Part shown: piece by piece, positions 27,614 through 35,162 of the stretch
How positions within the stretch are numbered: the stretch's first letter is position 1
How the letters are laid out: each line of letters opens with the position of its first letter
NCBI RefSeq assembly: GCF_001428105.1
Contig: NZ_LMSJ01000005.1
Coordinates: 182,171-246,170, forward strand
Direction of reading: 5' to 3'
Source: Paenibacillus sp. Soil766
GTDB taxonomy: Bacteria > Bacillota > Bacilli > Paenibacillales > NBRC-103111
DNA: 64,000 nucleotides
Program-made: the position numbers and the translations under genes
The notes under the pieces: model-generated
The model's input: only the letters and a program-made list of their open reading frames with translations
What the model was told of the DNA's origin: nothing
The model's database searches: none

Positions 27614-27646
27614 GAAAACGTTTAACTGAGCAAGTCGAACGTTTTC
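27614..27646. promoter_or_regulatory. Inverted repeat with LacI-operator-like half-sites, spaced one turn wider
   Basis: GAAAACGTT (27614-27622) and AACGTTTTC (27638-27646) are exact inverted arms. The half-sites equal those of the operators around lacI, but the spacer is 15 instead of 4 bases. It lies upstream of the second importer operon. The rest of 27485-27784 holds an AT-rich promoter region and a G-rich leader (G tracts at 27685-27690, 27694-27699 and 27703-27705); no gene was found there. Confidence 0.45.
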
Positions 27647-27784
27647 CAGAAACGCAATATTGGCTAAAATTTACTTATAACTTAGGGGGGCTAGGGGGGC
27701 GAGGGTATAGGAGAGCATAGTAAAACAAATGAAAATGATGCAGAAACGATTATGGGATACATAAAAATGAGGGGGTAACTTTTT

Positions 27785-29164
27785 ATGAAATTAAAAGGTA
27801 AGCTTTTATCCGGTGTACTTGTTCTATGCATGTCTTTTTCAACGATTTTAGTTGGTTGTTCCAATAATGAAAAGAACCCTGAAAGCACGGCGTCCAATAA
27901 AGGACAACAGACATCTGAGAAAGGAGCATCTGGCTCATCGGATAAATCTATTACGATTTTGGTTGAGGGTGGAAGTCCTGCGAACACGGTCGCTACCCAA
28001 ACGGCGGAAGAATTCAAGCAAAAGACCGGCTATGAAGTGAAGATTGAAACGGTTCCCTACATCGGTGTCTACGACAAATTGAATGTTGAAATGAAAGCGA
28101 ACTCAGGAGCATACGATGTTGCCACGATTGATATCCTATGGTTTCCTGCCCTGGCTAAAAACTTGGTAGCCATGGATGATCTCATGACGGATGAAGTCAA
28201 AAATGACTTTGTACCTAATGTAGTCGATGGCGGTAAAGTTGATGGTAAAATTTTGGGCATGCCGCTTTGGACGAATTCAAAAATTTTATTGTATCGAACG
28301 GATCTATTTAATGATCCGAAGGAACAAGAGACATTTAAGGCTAAGTATGGCTATGATTTGAAGCCGCCTACGAATTGGCAACAATACAGGGATGTAGCAA
28401 AGTTCTTTACTCGTGATACAGATAATGATGGGAAAATCGAACAATATGGTACAGGTATATTAGGAATGAATAACGGTGATTCGGTTGCCAGTTGGTTGGA
28501 CCATGCGGCGCAAGCAGGAGCCAAACCGTTGGTTGTAGGTAAAGATAATAAAGCCTTAGTCAACTCGGAGCCATATGTAAAAGCCCTGGAATTTGAAACA
28601 AAGATACTGCGTGAAGATAAATCTGCGCCAGAAGGTGCACTTAACATGGCCTCTTCTGAAATTTCTGAAATGTTTTGGAATGGAAAAATGGCGATGATGC
28701 TGGAGTGGGCACATTTCTTTGTCCCTTCTAACGATCCGACTAAATCGAAAGTAGCGGGTAAAGTGGGAGCGGCGCCTATGATTGCCGGAGATTCAGGAGT
28801 AGGGGTAGTACCTGGACCTTGGTATCAAGTGATCCCAAGCACATCCAAAAAACAAGATATCGCCAAACAGTACGTGAAATTTATTTATGACAAAAATGAA
28901 TTATTTATGAAAGCATTAGGTGTGGCTGCACGCAAATCGGTCTTCGAGAGTTACGGCCAAAAACCGGAGTATGCACACCTGAAAGCGCTTGAAACTACGC
29001 TAGCTGGCAGCCAAACACAGAATCGCCCGATATTGCCACGTTGGAACGAAATCGAAAGTGAAGCATTAGTCACTGCGATTCAAGTAGCTCTCGCAGGAAA
29101 GGAAACACCGAAAGCAGCATTAGACAAAGCAGCAGCATTAATTAACGAGATACAAGGTAGATAA
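27785..29164 (+). CDS. Extracellular sugar-binding lipoprotein (CUT1)
   Basis: The 459-residue protein has a lipoprotein signal with lipobox LVGC and the family-1 solute-binding fold (IETVPYIGVYDKLNVEMKAN-type region, FWNGKMAMMLEWAHF, PGPWYQVIP). ATGAGGGGGTAAC precedes the ATG. It is followed by two permeases, a cytoplasmic GH32 and a GH91 enzyme, so the ligand is probably a fructo-oligosaccharide such as difructose anhydride III or inulobiose; this assignment is inferred from context only. Confidence 0.9.
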   Translation: MKLKGKLLSGVLVLCMSFSTILVGCSNNEKNPESTASNKGQQTSEKGASGSSDKSITILVEGGSPANTVATQTAEEFKQKTGYEVKIETVPYIGVYDKLNVEMKANSGAYDVATIDILWFPALAKNLVAMDDLMTDEVKNDFVPNVVDGGKVDGKILGMPLWTNSKILLYRTDLFNDPKEQETFKAKYGYDLKPPTNWQQYRDVAKFFTRDTDNDGKIEQYGTGILGMNNGDSVASWLDHAAQAGAKPLVVGKDNKALVNSEPYVKALEFETKILREDKSAPEGALNMASSEISEMFWNGKMAMMLEWAHFFVPSNDPTKSKVAGKVGAAPMIAGDSGVGVVPGPWYQVIPSTSKKQDIAKQYVKFIYDKNELFMKALGVAARKSVFESYGQKPEYAHLKALETTLAGSQTQNRPILPRWNEIESEALVTAIQVALAGKETPKAALDKAAALINEIQGR

Positions 29165-29171
29165 GCGGGAT

Positions 29172-29198
29172 AAGGGGCTGAGGTTCAAGCCCCTTTTC
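29172..29198 (+). terminator. Intra-operon hairpin after the binding-protein gene
   Basis: AAGGGGCT (29172-29179) pairs with AGCCCCTT (29188-29195) and ends in TT. It probably acts as a partial terminator or 3' stabiliser that yields more binding protein than permease. Confidence 0.55.
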
Positions 29199-29230
29199 AA
29201 CCGTTCAATTCTCGCAGAAGGATGATGGAT

Positions 29231-30112
29231 ATGTCTTCAAGGGATCAAAAGCTTTCTTTCTTATTTTTTTTACCAGCATTCGTTTTCATGATATTGTTTT
29301 TTGTTTATCCAATGCTATTGCTTATTAAAGACAGTTTTTTTGACGATGACGACCCTTCCAAATTTATTGGTGTACAGCATTATACGAAGGCACTTACTTC
29401 GGATACCTTCCATCAATCTTTGACTAATACGATCGAATATGTGATTGGTGCAGTAGCAATTGAGTTGTTATTGGGTATGATCCTTGCTCTTTTGCTAAGT
29501 ACAGGGTTTAAAGGCGCCAACATCATTCGTACCTTACTATTGAGTCCATTAATGATCTCGCCTTTAGTATGTGGGTTAATATGGAAGTTTATGCTGAATG
29601 ACCAATTTGGTATTTTAAATGTCATTTTATACAAAATCGGTTTAATTAAGAGTCCTCAAAGTATCTTGTGGTTATCTGACACTAAGTATGCGTTAATCTC
29701 CTGTATGATTGCCGACGTATGGCTTACCACACCCTTTATGATGTTGATATTATTAGCGGGTATACAAGGAATTCCTGAAAGTTTGTATGAAGCGGCGCGT
29801 ATTGATGGAGCCAATAAGTTTCAGAACTTCCTGCATATCACGCTGCCGAGTTTAAAACCGGTCATTGTCGTTGCAGTAATCATACGAATAATTGATGCCG
29901 CAAAATCATTTGATATTATTTGGGTTATGACACAAGGTGGTCCTAGCGGATCCTCTTCATTAGTAAGTACACTAATTTATAAATCGGTAGCCAGATACAA
30001 TCAAGAAGGGTATGCAAGCGCAATGGCTGTAATCTTTATGATTATTTTGCTGGCGATCTGTTCATTCTTTTTTAAACAATTCTGGAATCCAAATAAGAAT
30101 GCGGTTCGATAG
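29231..30112 (+). CDS. ABC sugar importer permease (CUT1, first)
   Basis: ATG 29231 is chosen because AAGGA at 29218-29222 stands 8 bases before it, giving 293 residues (MSSRDQKLSFLFFLP). Six hydrophobic segments and the loop YEAARIDGANKFQNFLHITLP, the EAA motif, identify a MalF/UgpA-like permease. Its 3' end lies 16 bases before the second permease start. No ATPase gene is present in the operon. Confidence 0.92.
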   Translation: MSSRDQKLSFLFFLPAFVFMILFFVYPMLLLIKDSFFDDDDPSKFIGVQHYTKALTSDTFHQSLTNTIEYVIGAVAIELLLGMILALLLSTGFKGANIIRTLLLSPLMISPLVCGLIWKFMLNDQFGILNVILYKIGLIKSPQSILWLSDTKYALISCMIADVWLTTPFMMLILLAGIQGIPESLYEAARIDGANKFQNFLHITLPSLKPVIVVAVIIRIIDAAKSFDIIWVMTQGGPSGSSSLVSTLIYKSVARYNQEGYASAMAVIFMIILLAICSFFFKQFWNPNKNAVR

Positions 30113-30128
30113 GAAGGAGATCAGCAAG

Positions 30129-30974
30129 ATGGTTATTACCATAAGTAAACAGAAATCCAGAGTTGCCGGGTTACTTGTATTCGTCATCTCATGTATTTTT
30201 TTGATTATTACTTTATTTCCATACGCTTACCTTGTGTTATCTTCACTGAAACCCCCAAGGGAAGTGATCTCCACAAACCCGTCGTTGTTGCCCTCTGTGT
30301 TTACCTTAGCCAATTATACTGCCCTGTTTCATCAACTAGCCATCGGCAAATATTTTGTTAACAGTCTTGTAACCGCAATGGCAGGGACACTGTCGAGTGT
30401 CTTTCTGGGATCATTAGCTGCTTATGGCTTAACTAGATTTGCATCAAAGCTCGGGAATATGTTTCTGTTGTTTACTTTAGTGGTTCGCATGACGCCTCTG
30501 ATCAGCGTTGCAATACCTATGTACCGTATTATTGGGCAATTAGGTTTAATGGACACAAAAATAGCACTTGTACTAGTCTATACCAGCATTAACATTCCAT
30601 TTGCCATTTGGATGATGATTGGATTTTTCGAAAATTTGCCCAAAGAGCTTGATGAATCCGCGCGTGTCGATGGATGCGGGATGTTTGGAACATTTATGCG
30701 TATTATTTTGCCAATCTCGTTACCTGGATTAGCAACTACCGCAATTTTTAGCTTTATGCTTTCTTGGAATGATTTTTTGTTCGCATTACTTTTAACAAGC
30801 ACTTCTGCTAAGACGGTACCAGTGGGAATTTCTGAGTTTTTAACAGCTTACGGTTTGGATCTAGGACCCATGACTGCTGCGGCAACATTATTTAGCCTGC
30901 CTGTTATGCTGTTTTCATTTTTCATGCAGAATTACATCGTTGGCGGTATGACGATGGGTGCCGTAAAAGAATGA
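30129..30974 (+). CDS. ABC sugar importer permease (CUT1, second)
   Basis: The ATG at 30129 follows AAGGAG at 30114-30119. The 281-residue membrane protein carries the EAA loop ELDESARVDGCGMFGTFMRI and ends MGAVKE, as in MalG/UgpE-like permeases. It completes the importer. An upstream in-frame ATG at 30099 would overlap the first permease and has no ribosome binding site. Confidence 0.92.
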   Translation: MVITISKQKSRVAGLLVFVISCIFLIITLFPYAYLVLSSLKPPREVISTNPSLLPSVFTLANYTALFHQLAIGKYFVNSLVTAMAGTLSSVFLGSLAAYGLTRFASKLGNMFLLFTLVVRMTPLISVAIPMYRIIGQLGLMDTKIALVLVYTSINIPFAIWMMIGFFENLPKELDESARVDGCGMFGTFMRIILPISLPGLATTAIFSFMLSWNDFLFALLLTSTSAKTVPVGISEFLTAYGLDLGPMTAAATLFSLPVMLFSFFMQNYIVGGMTMGAVKE

Positions 30975-31014
30975 GTCGATTCATAGAGACATAATTTAGG
31001 AGGAGGAAACCGGA

Positions 31015-32514
31015 TTGCAATACGATCATAACACCTATCATAAGTACATGTTGGCCAAAGCCGAACAATCCATAGCAAATATGAAAGATCATGTGGCCAA
31101 AGATCCCATGCGCTTACACTATCATTTTATGGCCCCTGCATATTGGCTAAATGATCCTAACGGACTTATCTATTATCGCGAAGAATATCATATGTTTTAC
31201 CAGTTTCATCCATATTCGGCTGAGTGGGGTCCGATGCATTGGGGGCATGCAAAAAGCAAAGATTTGGTCCATTGGGAACACCTTCCAATTGCTTTGGCAC
31301 CCAGTGAAACCTATGACCTTGACGAAAAAGGCGGATGTTTTTCCGGAAGCGCCGTTGATCATAATGGGATATTGACGTTAATTTATACCGGCACTGCAAT
31401 GAAAGAGGGGCGCAGTGTACAAACCCAATGTTTAGCTACGAGTGATGATGGTGTGACATTTCAAAAATATATTGGGAATCCGGTAATCTCGGCTCCGCCG
31501 GAAGATAGTTCCGCAGATTTCAGGGATCCCAAAGCTTGGAAACATCAAGATAAATGGTACATGATCGTAGGTTCAAGTAAAGATGGGAAAGGAAGGGCTT
31601 TACTATATCGATCGAATGAACTAAACGCATGGGAATATGTTGGTGTGGTGGCCGAGAGTGATGGTACGATGGGCACGATGTGGGAGTGTCCCGATTTATT
31701 TCAACTCGGTGATCGTCATATACTGATGTTTTCTCCAATGGGAATGGGTGAGAAGAAAGCGATTTATTTATCAGGTGAATTTGACTATCACACCGGAAGA
31801 TTTACCTGGGATTATTGCGGAGAAGTTGATTGCGGTTTCGAATATTATGCTCCACAGTCCCTCCTTGATTCCAAAGGAAGAAGGATTATCGTGGGTTGGT
31901 TAAACGCTTGGGATTGGATGCCGTGGTTTCAAAATTTCGGTCCCACTAATAAAAACAATTGGTGCGGCGCGATGTCCATTCCTAGAACTGTAGAGATGGA
32001 CGATAACGGACATCTGAGATTTCTTCCAGTTGAAGAATTAAAGGCGTTAAGGGGGGAACATTTCCATCTTGACCGTACGGTGATTGAAGAGGAAATACAA
32101 ACGCTTCCCCGATCGATAAAAGGGGATAGTTTAGAGATTATGGCGGAATTCAATCTGGAAAATTGCCAGGCGGAGGAATTCGGCTTCAAAATGCGGGTGT
32201 CGGATGACGGGAACGAGGAGACTGTACTCTCTTATTTGCCTAAGTCTGGAGAACTTCAATTTGATAGAAACAGATCGGACGGATGGAGTCAGGGTATTCG
32301 AAGATGTAAACTGGAATCTGCCGATAAGGATACATTAAGGCTACATATCTACTTAGATACTTGCGTTGTAGAAGTATTTGCGGATGAAGGGCGCACGACA
32401 ATGACCAATAACATATATCCGAATCCGGACAGTATAAACTTGAAACTTTATAGTCTCGGAGATAAGGTGGAACTCATTTCTCTTGATATATGGCAACTTC
32501 ACTCGGTATGGTGA
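31015..32514 (+). CDS. Cytoplasmic GH32 beta-fructosidase
   Basis: The start is TTG 31015 behind GGAGGAGG. The 499-residue enzyme has no signal peptide. GH32 boxes are complete: WLNDPNG (D47), FRDP (D171) and WECP (E224), with the C-terminal beta-sandwich motif VVEVFADEG. It lies between the importer and the GH91 gene, so it probably hydrolyses inulobiose or short inulin-type chains that enter through that importer or are produced by the GH91 enzyme. It is a distinct paralogue of the enzyme at 21309-22793. Confidence 0.92.
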   Translation: MQYDHNTYHKYMLAKAEQSIANMKDHVAKDPMRLHYHFMAPAYWLNDPNGLIYYREEYHMFYQFHPYSAEWGPMHWGHAKSKDLVHWEHLPIALAPSETYDLDEKGGCFSGSAVDHNGILTLIYTGTAMKEGRSVQTQCLATSDDGVTFQKYIGNPVISAPPEDSSADFRDPKAWKHQDKWYMIVGSSKDGKGRALLYRSNELNAWEYVGVVAESDGTMGTMWECPDLFQLGDRHILMFSPMGMGEKKAIYLSGEFDYHTGRFTWDYCGEVDCGFEYYAPQSLLDSKGRRIIVGWLNAWDWMPWFQNFGPTNKNNWCGAMSIPRTVEMDDNGHLRFLPVEELKALRGEHFHLDRTVIEEEIQTLPRSIKGDSLEIMAEFNLENCQAEEFGFKMRVSDDGNEETVLSYLPKSGELQFDRNRSDGWSQGIRRCKLESADKDTLRLHIYLDTCVVEVFADEGRTTMTNNIYPNPDSINLKLYSLGDKVELISLDIWQLHSVW

Positions 32515-32547
32515 ACAAACACACAAAATTGATAGGGGTATTTATTT

Positions 32548-33891
32548 ATGGCTAGTAAAAATTATTACGACGTAACAGAGTGGCCTGTCGGAAATCCGTA
32601 TGAGGATATTGGTGAGGTAATCAATAGCATTATAGCAGATATTAAAAGCAGGCAAACGGACACTGATGTGAATAAAGGCGGAAAACCGGGTGCGGTTATC
32701 TATATTCCACCGGGAGATTATCATCTTGGCAGTCAAGTAGTTATAGATATCAGTTATCTTAAAATTATGGGTTCTGGACACGGGTTTACATCTTCGAGTA
32801 TTCGTTTTAATACTTCTGAGAATGAATGGGCGGATTTGCATGAATTGTGGCCGGGAGGAAGTCGCGTACTCGTAGATATTCCCCTAGGAGTAAATGACGA
32901 GGAGTATAAAGGAGCTGCATTTTATGTTGAACGAAGTGGAAATCCACGCATAAGTTCAGTAGAGTTTTCTAACTTTTGTATTGATGGTTTGCATTTTATT
33001 GAAGACGGTTCAGGAGAAACAAATCCGGAAAACACATACACTAACGGAAAAACGGGTATTTATGTTGCAAGTGCTTGCGACTCATTTCGGATTACAGGCA
33101 TGGGGTTTGTGTATTTAGAGCATGGAATTACTATTTATCATGCAGATGCACTGACGATACATGATAATTTCATAGCTGAATGTGGCAACTGTATAGAACT
33201 ACGAGGTTGGGGACAGGCATCAAAGATAACCGACAACTTGATAGGAGCCGGTTTTAAAGGATATTCAATTTACGCTCAAAATTTTGGTGGACTTTTGATT
33301 ACAGCAAATAATGTTTTCCCACGAGGTGCGAGCAGTATCTATTTTGATGGTGTGACACGTTCCAGTATCACAAATAATAGACTTCATTCATTTTATCCAG
33401 GTATGGTGGTATTCAGGGAAAATTGTTCGGAAAACTTGGTTTCTTCAAATCACTTTTTACGTGACCATGAACCTTGGACCCCTTTTCTAGGAATAGACAA
33501 TGGTTTAGATGATTTGTATGGTCTCCTCTATATCAGTGGCAATAATAATTCTGTGATTGCTAATCACTTTTCTGAAGGAATTAATACTCAGAACATCAAG
33601 CCGGTAGGTGCAACACCTGTAATCATACGTATTGTTTCGGGTAATGGAAATTACATTTCTAATAACCATGTTGTTGCCACGGAGGTTCATGCCAAGGTAA
33701 GTGATGCTTGTTTCTCTGCGCAGGTAGACGCTTTGTTGAATACCGAAGCGTCAGAGCCGCTTGCCGTAACAACAGTATTGGTAGAAAAAGAATCGCTTCA
33801 TAATACGATTCTTGATTCGGGAAGTGATGCACAGGTTGTTATGGACAAGACTGTAAATGCATTCAGAGGCACTCCAACGCCAGGAGCATAA
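32548..33891 (+). CDS. GH91 enzyme: inulin fructotransferase / difructose-anhydride III hydrolase family, predicted cytoplasmic
   Basis: The 447-residue protein begins YDVTEWPVGNPYEDIGEVIN and continues with GAVIYIPPGDYHLGSQVVID, both typical of GH91 right-handed beta-helix enzymes. The stretch IHDNFIAECGNCIEL contains D206 and E217, eleven residues apart, matching the catalytic Asp/Glu pair known for bacterial inulin fructotransferase. There is no signal peptide, whereas inulin fructotransferases that form DFA III act outside the cell. This, the upstream importer and the GH32 neighbour favour hydrolysis of imported DFA III to inulobiose inside the cell. Transferase activity on short inulins remains possible. 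It is the last gene of the operon, ending before a terminator and a convergent regulator gene. Confidence 0.88.
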   Translation: MASKNYYDVTEWPVGNPYEDIGEVINSIIADIKSRQTDTDVNKGGKPGAVIYIPPGDYHLGSQVVIDISYLKIMGSGHGFTSSSIRFNTSENEWADLHELWPGGSRVLVDIPLGVNDEEYKGAAFYVERSGNPRISSVEFSNFCIDGLHFIEDGSGETNPENTYTNGKTGIYVASACDSFRITGMGFVYLEHGITIYHADALTIHDNFIAECGNCIELRGWGQASKITDNLIGAGFKGYSIYAQNFGGLLITANNVFPRGASSIYFDGVTRSSITNNRLHSFYPGMVVFRENCSENLVSSNHFLRDHEPWTPFLGIDNGLDDLYGLLYISGNNNSVIANHFSEGINTQNIKPVGATPVIIRIVSGNGNYISNNHVVATEVHAKVSDACFSAQVDALLNTEASEPLAVTTVLVEKESLHNTILDSGSDAQVVMDKTVNAFRGTPTPGA

Positions 33892-33912
33892 ATCATATAT
33901 TCAACTATTTTG

Positions 33913-33943
33913 GGTGCTTCCTAGCGATGGAAGTACCTTTTTT
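33913..33943 (+). terminator. Terminator of the importer/GH32/GH91 operon
   Basis: GGTGCTTCC (33913-33921) pairs with GGAAGTACC (33929-33937) with one G-U pair, followed by six T. Confidence 0.7.
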
Positions 33944-33970
33944 ACCCCAAAACGATACATGTTTATGAAT

Positions 33971-34837
33971 TTACTTTTTACGATAAAAGGAAGGATTAAC
34001 TCCATCTATTTTTTTAAAGGCTTTACTAAAGGAATGAATATCCGGAAAACCGATACTTCCGGCAATGAGCATTAGCGGGTCATTGGTGAACTGAATCATT
34101 TCCTTCGCCTTTTCTATTCTTTGTAAAAGATGATATTGGATTGGGCTCATCCCGAATGATTGTTTAAATAAGGAAATCATATAGTATTTGCTAATTCCCG
34201 AAATTTTGGAAAGTTCATCTAAGGTTACCTTTCGGTCGATATTGTGTTTCAAGTAGATCCGCATCTGCTCCATTTCTCCCATATTGGTTACTAGATGTGG
34301 ATTACAATTCCAATAGTTTTCACGTAAAAGTACATTTAATAATTGCAAAAACAGTCCTTTTATATTCATTTCATAAAAGGGTAACGTCATTTGGAATTCT
34401 TTTATGATTTCAAAGATCAATCTTTCGATAACCAAGGTATTCCTTAAACGGATATGACTGGGAAACTGAGGGATAATTTGGTCAAGATCGTCGTTTCGAA
34501 ACCATTTCATCTCATCGGCAGTCATATCTTCAAGTTTTTTAAAAGAAACCTTTACGTCTGGACTATCCTCCTCATAGAACAAATCAAAATGCAAATGAGG
34601 TTGTCGTACTAATTCTGTTCCTAACTTTCTAATCGAGTGTCGTTGCTTTGGACGAAAAAGAAAGAGGTCCCCTGGTTCTCCGATAAAAACATCATTCTCG
34701 ATGGTTACTTGTATTCTGCCTTCCTTAACGTAAAGTAACTCATAGTCAAATAAAACTCTCTCCTCTAAATACCAAGGGATTGGGACATAACTATCCATTG
34801 CTATCCGGACGTACGGCGATAATTGTTTAATGTTCAT
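33971..34837 (-). CDS. AraC-family regulator with cupin sensor domain
   Basis: A 288-residue protein read leftward, with an N-terminal AraC-binding cupin domain (YELLYVKEGRIQVTIENDVF) and two C-terminal helix-turn-helix motifs (VTLDELSKISGISKYYMISL; LMLIAGSIGFPDIHSFSKAF). AGAAGGGA lies about 11 bases before the ATG. It is convergent to the GH91 operon and divergent from the giant fructanase gene, so it probably regulates one or both. A TATAAT-like box on its strand lies at 34916-34921. The inducing sugar is unknown. Confidence 0.92.
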   Translation of the reverse strand: MNIKQLSPYVRIAMDSYVPIPWYLEERVLFDYELLYVKEGRIQVTIENDVFIGEPGDLFLFRPKQRHSIRKLGTELVRQPHLHFDLFYEEDSPDVKVSFKKLEDMTADEMKWFRNDDLDQIIPQFPSHIRLRNTLVIERLIFEIIKEFQMTLPFYEMNIKGLFLQLLNVLLRENYWNCNPHLVTNMGEMEQMRIYLKHNIDRKVTLDELSKISGISKYYMISLFKQSFGMSPIQYHLLQRIEKAKEMIQFTNDPLMLIAGSIGFPDIHSFSKAFKKIDGVNPSFYRKK

Positions 34838-34938
34838 ATCAGGTCTGTCCCTTCTGAATATTCTTCAAAGCAATATATGACAAATAATCCTTCCTGAATA
34901 CAAATCCATAAATGTATTATAACATATATATGTAATGA

Positions 34939-34953
34939 GTGAAGCGCTTCCAC
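34939..34953 (-). promoter_or_regulatory. Weak cre-like palindrome in the divergent promoter region
   Basis: The core GAAGCGCTTC is palindromic; read on the minus strand it gives TGGAAGCGCTTCAC, with three deviations from the cre consensus at its outer positions. It sits about where the -35 box of the AraC gene would be. Treat it as a candidate only. Confidence 0.3.
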
Positions 34954-35037
34954 TGATCCGTAATTAGTGATAAGAAAAGCAATGCCGTCATGAAAATACA
35001 GCAGGGTAGAGAAGAAATCAAATAAAAGAACACCCAA

Positions 35038-35101
35038 TAGAAAATTTTCAACAGTTACGAGAAGATTTTCTATTATTATTAATTTTGATCGAAGGTATGA
35101 T
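35038..35101 (+). promoter_or_regulatory. Activator-type promoter cassette, copy 1 (giant fructanase)
   Basis: TAGAAAATTTTC (35038-35049), an 11-base spacer and GAAGATTTTCTA (35061-35072) form a 12-bp inverted repeat with one mismatch. Then 23 bases lead to the -10 box TATGAT (35096-35101). There is no good -35 hexamer; the repeat's right arm ends where it should be, as for an activator-dependent promoter. The whole unit recurs at 42471-42534 with the same spacing. Confidence 0.7.
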
Positions 35102-35162
35102 GAAGACACACACATACACAGAAAAAAACTCGAGCTATTATTTTATGAAAGGGGTTACAGAA

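Noticed and set aside
27614..27630. Possible cre site around the left arm of the inverted repeat
   Set aside because: Several defined cre positions mismatch in both orientations; the inverted repeat explains the sequence better.
27729..27764. Mini-ORF of 11 codons before the importer operon
   Set aside because: The nearest purine-rich stretch is too far away and no hairpin accompanies it; chance is the better explanation.
35085..35162. Upstream in-frame start of the giant fructanase
   Set aside because: It would place the start within the predicted promoter, lacks a ribosome binding site and puts a hydrophilic tail before the signal peptide. ATG 35163 fits all signals.
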